Of a DNA stretch of 13,556 nucleotides, positions 7,615 through 13,556 are shown one piece after another; the first letter of the stretch is position 1, and every line of letters begins with the position of its first letter. The stretch lies in NCBI GenBank assembly GCA_013361075.1, contig JABWAJ010000095.1, positions 1 through 13,556 of the forward strand, read 5' to 3'. The translations under genes were made by a program, and so were the position numbers. The stretch is from Saprospiraceae bacterium. Its GTDB lineage: Bacteria; Bacteroidota; Bacteroidia; Chitinophagales; Saprospiraceae. The notes beneath the pieces were generated by a model. The model made no database searches, had not been told where the DNA came from, and saw only the letters and a program-made list of their open reading frames with translations.

Positions 7615-9846
7615 CTAATTCTTCTTACCTTCCTCAATCGGAACAATCTGAACGGGGCTGGTTGGCCGTTTCCCGCCATAAGCACCCTTGATTTTTTCGT
7701 TCAGGAAGTTCGTCATTTTGGTGTACAGGTGCAGGCGGGTTTTGCCACCGGCGATTCCGTGGTTGCGGTTTGGATAAAAATAGGTTTCGTATTGCTTGTT
7801 GGCGGCAATCAGGGCGTTGGCCATTTCCGCAGCGTTTTGGAAATGGACATTGTCATCGCCCATACCGTGGATCAGCAGGTAATCGCCTTTCAGCCGATCG
7901 GCAAAATTAACCGGCGAATTGTCGCGGTACCCCTCCTTATTCTCCGCTTCCGTGCGCATGTAGCGCTCCGTATAAATAGAATCGTACCATTTCCAATTGG
8001 TGACCGGCGCTACGGCAATAGCGCCTTTGAACACACCGTCTCCTTTCAGCAGACAGAGGGAAGACATGTACCCGCCATAACTCCAGCCAAAAATGCCGAT
8101 CCGCCCGGGGTCGGCGTATTTCAGGCTGCCAACGTATTTGGCACCTTCAATCTGGTCCATGGTTTCGTATTTGCCGAGTTGGAGGTAGGTCATTTTTTTG
8201 AAAGCTTCTCCTCTGCCGCCTGTGCCGCGGTTATCGATGCAGACGACAAGGTATCCCTGTTGTGCCAGCATCTGAAACCACCAGTAATTTTGGCCCTTCC
8301 AGCGGTCGGTTACTTCCTGGCTGCCAGGGCCGCCGTAGAGGTACATGAGCACGGGGTAGCGGATGTTTTCGTCAAAATTGGCCGGTTTGATCATCCAGCC
8401 GTTCAGTTCTACCTGCTCGGACGTGGTGAATTTGAAAAAGTCAACAGAAGAAACTCCGAAGTCTTTTTGAACCTGCTGTAACCGCGCGTTGGTTTCGATT
8501 CCGCGCACTTCTTTGCCGTTGCGGTCATAAACGGCATAGGTAGCCGGTATGTTGGCCGTGCTGTGGGTAAGGACGTAGTAATCAAACGTGCTGCTGAACT
8601 GAGCATCGTTCCAGCCAGCTTTGTCAGCCAGCTTTTGTTTGCGTTTGCCGTTCAGGCTGACAGAATAAATCTGGCGTTCAAGTGGTGATTTTTCTGCAGC
8701 CTGGTAAAACAGCAATTCGTTTTTTTCATCTATCCCATAAAAATTGGTTACTTCCCAGGCACCCTGTGTCAATTGGCGCACGAGTTTTCCATTCATGTCG
8801 TAAAGGTAGAGGTGGTTCCAGCCGTCCATTTCGCTGGTCCAGATGAAGTGCTTGCCGTCTTTCAGGAAAGTCAGGTTGTCGTGGATGTCGAGGTAGGTTT
8901 TGGAGGTTTCCTGCAGCAACAGGGTGGTTTTGCCATTGCGGGCGTCTGTCATCAGGAGTTCGAGATCACTTTGGTGACGGTTCATCCTGAAAATACAGAG
9001 TTTATCTGAGTTTTGCGTCCATTTGATGCGGGGAATGTAGTAGTCTGCATTGGTTGAAACCGCTGCCTCAACACTGATGCCCTGCTCCAGATCGTAAATT
9101 TGAATGCCTACCGTGGCGTTAGGGTCGCCGACTTTCGGATATTTAAACGTCACATATTCCGGATGAAGCCCCCCGCGAAAATTAGTGAGGGTAAATTCCG
9201 GTACTTTGCGTTCGTCGAAACGGTAGTAAGCAATGCGTTTTCCGTCGGGCGACCATTGAAATCCCTGGTCAAATGAGAATTCCTCTTCGTAGACCCAGTC
9301 TGTAGCGCCGTTGATGATTTCATTCATTTTTCCGTCGTTGGTCACTGGTAGGATCAACCCTGAAACCAGGTCCCTGAAATAAAGGTTGTTTTCAAATACA
9401 AAAGCTACTTTATCTCCACTTGCATTCAGCAGGGCATTGCGGTGTTTGCCTCTTTCGTACACCGGAGTAACCGTACCCGATTTGCGGTCAAACACAAAAA
9501 AGTACCCCAGAGTAGAGTGCCGGTAAACCGATTCTGACTCGGTTTGAATCAGCATTTTTGATTCGTCGGCGCTGAAACTATAGCTATCCACATTGCCTTT
9601 GAAACCTTTTACTGAAGCCGGGTCGAATATGGTTTTGACCAAATTACCGGTAGTGAGATCGTATTGCTGGATCTTATTTGACTCCAGCCGCGTATAGTGT
9701 TTTCCGTCGTTCAGAAAATTAAATCCGGGCACCGATTTAGGTATAAACAGGTAATCCTGCCAGATTTGCTCCAGCGTGATTTTTTGTTGTGCCTGAGCGA
9801 TTGTGCCGGTAATCAGAAGTATAAAATACAAAAAACTGCGCTTCAT
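7615..9846 (-). CDS. Secreted dipeptidyl peptidase IV (S9 family)
   Basis: Removes dipeptides from peptide N-termini, usually after Pro or Ala. It is a periplasmic or outer-surface enzyme judging from the signal peptide (residues 1-20, ending AQA). It has 743 residues, typical for the family: an eight-bladed DPP-IV propeller (about 30-460), then an alpha/beta-hydrolase domain. The catalytic triad is Ser589 in GWSYGGYMS, Asp664 in GMGDDNVHFQ and His696 in NRNHG; the spacings of 75 and 107 residues are close to those in human DPP4 (78 and 110). The double-Glu motif DWVYEEEF (183-190) that anchors the substrate's free amino group is intact, as is YGGPGSQ with the oxyanion Tyr504. This favours true DPP-IV over prolyl oligopeptidase or acylaminoacyl peptidase. 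A lysine/proline-rich tail after about 720 is unusual but short. No sorting domain is seen. Single-gene unit. Confidence 0.95.
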   Translation of the reverse strand: MKRSFLYFILLITGTIAQAQQKITLEQIWQDYLFIPKSVPGFNFLNDGKHYTRLESNKIQQYDLTTGNLVKTIFDPASVKGFKGNVDSYSFSADESKMLIQTESESVYRHSTLGYFFVFDRKSGTVTPVYERGKHRNALLNASGDKVAFVFENNLYFRDLVSGLILPVTNDGKMNEIINGATDWVYEEEFSFDQGFQWSPDGKRIAYYRFDERKVPEFTLTNFRGGLHPEYVTFKYPKVGDPNATVGIQIYDLEQGISVEAAVSTNADYYIPRIKWTQNSDKLCIFRMNRHQSDLELLMTDARNGKTTLLLQETSKTYLDIHDNLTFLKDGKHFIWTSEMDGWNHLYLYDMNGKLVRQLTQGAWEVTNFYGIDEKNELLFYQAAEKSPLERQIYSVSLNGKRKQKLADKAGWNDAQFSSTFDYYVLTHSTANIPATYAVYDRNGKEVRGIETNARLQQVQKDFGVSSVDFFKFTTSEQVELNGWMIKPANFDENIRYPVLMYLYGGPGSQEVTDRWKGQNYWWFQMLAQQGYLVVCIDNRGTGGRGEAFKKMTYLQLGKYETMDQIEGAKYVGSLKYADPGRIGIFGWSYGGYMSSLCLLKGDGVFKGAIAVAPVTNWKWYDSIYTERYMRTEAENKEGYRDNSPVNFADRLKGDYLLIHGMGDDNVHFQNAAEMANALIAANKQYETYFYPNRNHGIAGGKTRLHLYTKMTNFLNEKIKGAYGGKRPTSPVQIVPIEEGKKN

Positions 9847-9881
9847 AGCAGAAAAATTAGGTTAGGAATGGATTGATCAGG

Positions 9882-9910
9882 CTAAGGTAGGAAATTTGAT
9901 AAATAGACAA
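9882..9910 (-). promoter_or_regulatory. Weak candidate promoter of the DPP-IV gene
   Basis: Read on the minus strand, TTG (9910-9908) is followed after 18 bases by TACCTTAG (9889-9882), which matches TAnnTTTG at all but one fixed position. The spacing suits the Bacteroidota promoter and would give a leader of roughly 30 bases before the start at 9846. The surrounding 9847-9973 gap is A+T-rich, so chance matches are likely. Confidence 0.3.
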
Positions 9911-9973
9911 TTGTATACTTTGATATTAAACAAAAAATGGTATTTTTATGAAATTTTAAACAAAAAGTGAACC

Positions 9974-10831
9974 ATGAAAAAGAAGCCCCGGAACGAAGGC
10001 AACCTTTATGACAAAATTTTCAAAGAAAACGCTGAAAGTATTTTTATACCCTTGGTAGAGGAGTGTCTCAGTATTAAGATAAAGAAATTCAGACATTTGA
10101 AAGAGAAAATGCAAACTACCCTGGAGCGGGAAATGGATTTTCTTTATGAAGTTCTGACCGAAGAAGACAAAAAAATCATCCTGCATTTGGAGTTTCAATC
10201 TGGGAATGATCCAGAGATGCTGTATAGGATTGCCGAATATCATGGAATGGTTCTTCGAAGGTATCGTTTGCCAATTTATCACGTTGTGATCTTTTTGGGA
10301 ACAGAACAGCCTACCATGCGGACAGCATTGAAGGAAGAAGAAGTCTTTTCGAGCTTTAACCTGATTAATGTTCATAATTTGGATGCCAGCCGACTTTTGA
10401 ATTCTCAGGTTCCGGAAGTGCTTGTTTTAGCAGTATTGGCCAATTTTCCTGCTGAACAGAGTGAAGCTGTATTGCGTTTATTGGTTAGAAATTTGAAGGC
10501 AGCATGCAAAGGCCAAGGAAAACTTTCAAAATATTTGAATCAGTTGATTATTTTGTCAAGATTACGTAAATTGAGCGAGTTAACAATCAAAATCACTACA
10601 GAGATGCCAATCAATTATGATGTAGAAACGGACTTCCTCTACCTGCAAGGGATTGAGAAAGGGATTGAGAAAGGAATTGAGAAAGAGCGCGAAAAAACTC
10701 AATTAGAAAAAATTGAGACGGCAAAAAAAATGCTTTTAGCTGGCTTGACCGAAGCTCAAGTTGCTGAGTTTTTGGAACTATCAGTCAGTTTAATAAAAGC
10801 CATTAATAAGAACCTCGACCCGCAGCACTAA
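9974..10831 (+). CDS. Rpn-family PD-(D/E)XK nuclease (recombination-promoting nuclease / 'putative transposase')
   Basis: A 285-residue protein of the Rpn/YhgA-like group, DNA endonucleases first described as promoting RecA-independent recombination and later linked to phage defence. The nuclease core is visible: acidic Asp55 in EREMDFLYEV, then LHLEFQS with Glu73-x-Gln75, the E-x-Q variant of the motif typical of this family, then ND..MLYRIAEYHGM. Residues about 220-236 contain three GIEK units (GIEKGIEKGIEK) in a charged helix, and the C-terminus (AKKMLLAGLTEAQVAEFLELS) is the usual small helical module. Two 60-base samples are about 35% and 33% G+C (10021-10080, 10681-10740), against 62% for a sample in DPP-IV (8281-8340), so the gene looks acquired. 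It has its own flanks and no partner gene. No insertion-sequence ends are seen; despite the common database name it is not a transposase of a known IS. Confidence 0.85.
   Translation: MKKKPRNEGNLYDKIFKENAESIFIPLVEECLSIKIKKFRHLKEKMQTTLEREMDFLYEVLTEEDKKIILHLEFQSGNDPEMLYRIAEYHGMVLRRYRLPIYHVVIFLGTEQPTMRTALKEEEVFSSFNLINVHNLDASRLLNSQVPEVLVLAVLANFPAEQSEAVLRLLVRNLKAACKGQGKLSKYLNQLIILSRLRKLSELTIKITTEMPINYDVETDFLYLQGIEKGIEKGIEKEREKTQLEKIETAKKMLLAGLTEAQVAEFLELSVSLIKAINKNLDPQH
10604..10831 (+). CDS. Possible intragenic C-terminal small protein of the Rpn gene (RpnS-like)
   Basis: An in-frame ATG at 10604 (residue 211 of the nuclease) would produce a 75-residue protein beginning MPINYDVETDF and containing the GIEK repeats plus the C-terminal helical module, but none of the nuclease core. 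In enteric Rpn systems a separately made C-terminal fragment (RpnS) binds and blocks the full-length nuclease. Placement and content here fit that model. There is no Shine-Dalgarno-like sequence, which is uninformative in Bacteroidota, and no clear internal promoter was recognised. This is an inference from homology of organisation, not a demonstrated gene. Confidence 0.3.
   Translation: MPINYDVETDFLYLQGIEKGIEKGIEKEREKTQLEKIETAKKMLLAGLTEAQVAEFLELSVSLIKAINKNLDPQH
10649..10684 (+). repeat. Three tandem 12-base units inside the Rpn gene
   Basis: GGGATTGAGAAA occurs twice exactly and a third time as GGAATTGAGAAA, in frame, encoding three GIEK units. Gain or loss of a unit keeps the reading frame and would change only the length of the linker helix between nuclease core and C-terminal module. 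Confidence 0.95.
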
Positions 10832-10920
10832 GCTTTCCGGGATTTTGCTCAGGTGTCAATTCCCGTTTCCTAAATCTCAAATAGTGTATTTCTCCTCCCG
10901 TTCTTTATCCACGTGCTTAA

Positions 10921-10932
10921 ATTTGGCCAAAT
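10921..10932. promoter_or_regulatory. Perfect 12-base palindrome, possible operator
   Basis: ATTTGGCCAAAT reads identically on both strands. It lies 89 bases after the Rpn gene and 192 bases before the repeat-protein start, in the 293-base gap 10832-11124. It might be a dimeric regulator site for the downstream pair, or chance. The rest of the gap holds a weak CGGGA/TCCCG inverted repeat just after the Rpn stop (10838-10842, 10861-10865), a near-palindrome TTTAAT-C-ATTAAA at 11087-11099, and the promoter candidate listed separately; no further gene is seen. Confidence 0.3.
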
Positions 10933-10998
10933 CCTGGTAACGATCTCTCTTTTCCCGGCATAAAACAGCAGACCAGGAAAAACACCGGGTGGCATCCC

Positions 10999-11030
10999 TT
11001 GACCAACAGGTAAAAACTCCTTATATTTAG
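10999..11030 (+). promoter_or_regulatory. Candidate promoter for the repeat-protein/propeller pair
   Basis: TTG at 10999-11001 is followed after 20 bases by TATATTTA (11022-11029), one mismatch from TAnnTTTG. The spacing is right for a Bacteroidota promoter. It would leave a leader of about 90 bases, which contains the near-palindrome at 11087-11099. Confidence 0.35.
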
Positions 11031-11124
11031 CCTTTGATTATCAACTTCTTACCCTCCCACCGCTCTCTTTCCCGGTTACGGCGCTTTTTAATCATTAAAG
11101 TCATTCTTATAAAACTTTCAACGT

Positions 11125-12462
11125 ATGAAAACATTGACGCATGTTGCGTACACCGCAACGACGGTCTTCTGCCTTTTGCTTCTGGCAATTGACGGGAATG
11201 CCCAATCCGCGAGCGGCCAAAATCCACTGATGTTGCTGAACAGGAACAACAGCGGCCTGCCGAATGGTACAACCGCTCCTGTTGTACCCGGCGACACCCT
11301 TGGCGACATCCGGTTTCAGGGTCTGATCAGCGGACTCGGTTACAGGCCGGGAGCGACCATCCAATCTTATGTTTCCGGGCCGGTAGGGCCAGATTATGTT
11401 ACCTCTTCAATGCTTTTCCGGACGGGAACACCAAGGCCGGTCATGCGCATGACGATTCGCGAAAATGGCTTTGTTGGGGTCAACACGTTCACGCCCCAGC
11501 AACTGCTCACCGTTTCGCATGCAACCCGCCCTGTTATCCGGTTCGATAGGGCCAATGGCGGCGAACTCGATTATGAAGTCTACGCAGGCAACAGTGGCAC
11601 CTTATTCTTCCGTGGCGGGGGTGATGGTACAGAAGGTGCACTTACTGATTTTATGGTATTAACATCTGTCGGGCACCTTGGTGTAGGAACCACTACACCA
11701 TCCCAGTTAGTTACCCTTTCAGCGCCAAACGCACCTGTTTTTCGCCTGGAGCGCGCTAATGCCGGAGCTACAGATTACGAAATTTTAAACGGCGACAACG
11801 GTACCCTGTTTTTCCGCGGGGGCAATGATGCAACCGGAGGTGGCTTGCCCAACCGCATGGTGCTGACTGCCGGTGGCAACCTGGGTTTGGGGACGATTAC
11901 CCCCGACCGGCTACTGACCATTTCTGCAACAACAGAACCAATTTTCCGGTTTGACCGCTCTACTGCAGGTGGTCAGGATGTGGAACTGGCTGCATCCACC
12001 GATGGCAACCTGTTTTTCCGTGGCGGAGCCGATGGTACCACACTGAACGACCTGATGGTGCTCAAAAGCAATGGTAAACTGGCCATTGGCACCCTGCTGA
12101 CGCCCAACAGCCTTGGTGGCACGGACCTCAGTGCGTATACCTTGTATGCCAAAGGAGGCATTCTTAGTGAAGAAGTGCGCGTCCGTACCGGCTGGGCCGA
12201 CTACGTTTTTGCACCGGGATACCGCCTGCGTTCGCTGGAAGAAGTGGAAAGACACATCGACCGGTACGGACATTTACCGGAAACCCCGAGTGCAGCACAA
12301 GTAGCCGATCAGGGGCTGGAATTAGGAGACAATGCCGTCAACCAACAAGTCAAAATAGAGGAACTGTTTTTATACCTGATCGAACTGAACAAGCAGGTCA
12401 AAGCCCTGCAAACTGAAAATGCGACACTGCGTGCCAGGGTGGAAGCACTGGAAAACAAGTAA
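11125..12462 (+). CDS. Secreted triple-repeat protein with Bacteroidota tail-type C-terminal module
   Basis: A 445-residue exported protein of unknown function. Residues 1-26 form a signal peptide (ending GNAQ). An N-terminal domain (27-126) contains LGDIRFQGLISGLGYRPGATI, a pattern seen in phage-tail-like or surface beta-rich proteins. Three 68-residue repeats follow (127-194, 195-262, 263-329), each with LLT.S....P..RFDR, LFFRGG.D and an L.VGT..P ending, probably stacked beta structure. The C-terminus has the recurring Bacteroidota module GWADYVFAPGYRLRSLEEVERHI, GHLPETPSA and QQVKIEELFLYLIELNKQ, ending in a heptad coiled coil (about 405-445) that could oligomerise the protein. There is no S74 autoprotease motif and no clear T9SS sorting domain. 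The next gene starts 23 bases downstream, so the two are probably one operon. Structural or adhesive surface role is a guess. Confidence 0.85.
   Translation: MKTLTHVAYTATTVFCLLLLAIDGNAQSASGQNPLMLLNRNNSGLPNGTTAPVVPGDTLGDIRFQGLISGLGYRPGATIQSYVSGPVGPDYVTSSMLFRTGTPRPVMRMTIRENGFVGVNTFTPQQLLTVSHATRPVIRFDRANGGELDYEVYAGNSGTLFFRGGGDGTEGALTDFMVLTSVGHLGVGTTTPSQLVTLSAPNAPVFRLERANAGATDYEILNGDNGTLFFRGGNDATGGGLPNRMVLTAGGNLGLGTITPDRLLTISATTEPIFRFDRSTAGGQDVELAASTDGNLFFRGGADGTTLNDLMVLKSNGKLAIGTLLTPNSLGGTDLSAYTLYAKGGILSEEVRVRTGWADYVFAPGYRLRSLEEVERHIDRYGHLPETPSAAQVADQGLELGDNAVNQQVKIEELFLYLIELNKQVKALQTENATLRARVEALENK
11503..12111 (+). repeat. Three tandem 68-residue (204-base) coding repeats
   Basis: Units run 11503-11706, 11707-11910 and 11911-12111. 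Conserved positions include the opening LLT(V/I)S, the (F/L)(D/E)R at the first third, LFFRGG in the middle and MVL...G.L..GT near the end. The third unit is one residue shorter. The units have diverged enough at base level to suggest an old internal duplication. Confidence 0.85.
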
Positions 12463-12485
12463 TCACCTTTTAAAACGCATGTGTT

Positions 12486-13556
12486 ATGAAAACATGGATT
12501 CAACATCGCAGCCTGCAGGTGGCCATTTTGCTTCTCCTGCCGGCAGCATTGGTTTTTATTCGGCCGGGAGGTGGCACTGATCATGGTGCCCCGTTCAAAA
12601 AAATGCCGAAACTACAACGCGTTCAGGGGCGGTTTGCTCAGGAGTTTTTAATGACACACGATCCGCGAACCAATACCGTACCCAGAGAACGCCTGATGTA
12701 CGCACTTGAGGTGGCTGAAGCCAAACGCGCCCAGCGTGCCGGCGATGCGCTTCCTATCTATTGGGAAGAACGTGGCCCAAACAACGTTGGGGGGCGCACG
12801 CGCGGCCTCATTATAGATGCCAATGATCCAAGTGCCCGCACGGTGTGGGCAGGCGGCGTGGCAGGCGGCTTGTGGCGTACGAATGATATTGATGCAACGC
12901 CCGTCAGTTGGACCAACATCAACGATTTTTTTGATAACCTGGCCATCTCCACCATTGCTCAAGACCCTTCCAATCCGAATTTCATGTATTTCGGTACGGG
13001 CGAAAACGGGTTTGGCAACGCGGATGCTGTTCGGGGACTGGGCATCTGGCGCTCAATTGATGGAGGTGCCAACTGGGCCCAATTGCCCTCTACCCTGGGA
13101 TTCACCATTGTCAACAAAATTGTGATTGACAACGCTGGTGTGTTGTATGCAGGAACGAATACGGGTATCCGAAGATCCATGGATAATGGCATTACCTGGC
13201 CTGCTTTTCCGGGGGCTCCCGTTGGCAACATTCAGGACCTGGAGATCGCGGCTAACGGAGACTTGTATGCTGCCGGCAATGGCAATGGGGTATTTCGTTT
13301 TCAGGGTGGAATGTGGACAACCGTAGGGGGCGGGTTACCAACTACAGGGTTTGGACGGGTAGAAATTGCCTGCGCACCGGGCAATGCCAACGTTCTTTAC
13401 GCAGCTTTTGAAGACGTCACCCAAACCGACAATACCAATCCATGCCTGACCATCATGCAAACGACCAATGGCGGAACAAACTGGACTCCCTGCACAGTGC
13501 CCGGCCTTGGCGTATTTTGTTGGTACGCGTTCATCATGGCAGTGGATCCAAATGAC
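12486..13556 (+). CDS. Secreted BNR/sortilin-type beta-propeller protein, C-terminus beyond the right edge
   Basis: Open from ATG 12486 to the right edge: 357 residues seen, no stop. Residues 1-27 look like a signal peptide or membrane anchor (hydrophobic 11-25). A charged helical stretch follows (about 38-85: QRVQGRFAQEFLMTHDPRTN, ALEVAEAKRAQ). The propeller begins with WEERGPNNVGGRTRG (93-107), the usual opening of Bacteroidota VPS10-like proteins, then WAGGVAGGLWRTND (121-134) and YFGTGENGFGN (168-178). Asp-box turns are at 190-197 (SIDGGANW), 231-238 (SMDNGITW) and 326-333 (TTNGGTNW). Such proteins are commonly large T9SS cargo with a C-terminal sorting domain, which would lie outside the window. 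It lacks the GH74 signatures of the left-edge protein, so I make no enzymatic claim. It sits 23 bases after the repeat-protein gene on the same strand, so the two are probably co-expressed. Confidence 0.88.
   Translation, partial: MKTWIQHRSLQVAILLLLPAALVFIRPGGGTDHGAPFKKMPKLQRVQGRFAQEFLMTHDPRTNTVPRERLMYALEVAEAKRAQRAGDALPIYWEERGPNNVGGRTRGLIIDANDPSARTVWAGGVAGGLWRTNDIDATPVSWTNINDFFDNLAISTIAQDPSNPNFMYFGTGENGFGNADAVRGLGIWRSIDGGANWAQLPSTLGFTIVNKIVIDNAGVLYAGTNTGIRRSMDNGITWPAFPGAPVGNIQDLEIAANGDLYAAGNGNGVFRFQGGMWTTVGGGLPTTGFGRVEIACAPGNANVLYAAFEDVTQTDNTNPCLTIMQTTNGGTNWTPCTVPGLGVFCWYAFIMAVDPND

Noticed and set aside
7729..8481. 250-codon open frame on the plus strand opposite the DPP-IV gene
   Set aside because: It is antisense to the catalytic domain of a clearly conserved enzyme and has no recognisable motif; long antisense frames are common in G+C-rich coding DNA.
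9956..10375. 139-codon minus-strand frame over the start of the Rpn gene
   Set aside because: It mirrors the conserved nuclease core; the phenylalanine-rich translation is the complement of lysine/glutamate codons and no family is recognised.
9847..11124. Insertion sequence around the 'transposase'-named Rpn gene
   Set aside because: No terminal inverted repeats, target duplication or DDE/HUH transposase motifs; the encoded protein is a PD-(D/E)XK nuclease.
11125..12462. Phage tail fibre with S74 self-cleaving chaperone
   Set aside because: It has a bacterial signal peptide, no S74 catalytic Ser/Lys motif and no neighbouring phage genes; the resemblance is architectural only.

Overview
The window looks like a chromosomal segment of a Bacteroidota bacterium, most likely a Saprospiria-like lineage (Lewinella/Haliscomenobacter type). 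This rests on four things. Two large secreted beta-propeller proteins lie at the edges, one followed by the Fn3-like linker (LTWATASEINHNRFEVER) typical of type IX secretion (T9SS) cargo. The uracil phosphoribosyltransferase resembles the Bacteroidota form. A repeat protein carries the Bacteroidota 'ADYVF..Y.L..LEEVE..I...GHLP..PSA' C-terminal module. Promoter-like TTG/TAnnTTTG boxes occur in some gaps. The lineage is inferred from style; no marker gene is present. No rRNA, tRNA, CRISPR array, insertion sequence or replication origin was seen.

Layout. 1-2579 (-) is a secreted GH74-like (xyloglucanase family) double propeller cut by the left edge. 2764-4332 (+) is a compact rpe-cysM pair (pentose-phosphate epimerase; cysteine synthase B). 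Convergent to it, and overlapping the end of cysM by 28 bases, is 4305-6594 (-): upp (uracil salvage) followed by a GT-C membrane glycosyltransferase of the ArnT/PMT type, the two overlapping by 23 bases. fdhD (6695-7561, +) is divergent from upp and convergent with a secreted dipeptidyl peptidase IV (7615-9846, -), with a small hairpin cluster between their ends. An A+T-rich Rpn-family PD-(D/E)XK nuclease gene (9974-10831, +) follows and looks like an accessory insertion. The right end (11125 to the edge, +) holds a 445-residue secreted protein with three 68-residue repeats and a coiled-coil tail, followed after 23 bases by a second secreted BNR/sortilin-type propeller cut by the right edge.

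How they fit together. The core genes (rpe, cysM, upp, fdhD) are ordinary metabolism. The GH74 protein, the DPP-IV and the right-hand pair form an export layer suited to polymer and peptide degradation or surface structures. The locus closest to an unusual system is the Rpn nuclease. Related rpn genes in other bacteria can act in phage defence and encode their own inhibitor from an internal start. This gene has a suitably placed in-frame internal ATG, a 3 x 12-base tandem repeat and an A8 tract, but the arrangement is not proven here. I found no clear novel multi-gene system; the second-best candidate is the repeat-protein/propeller pair at the right end.
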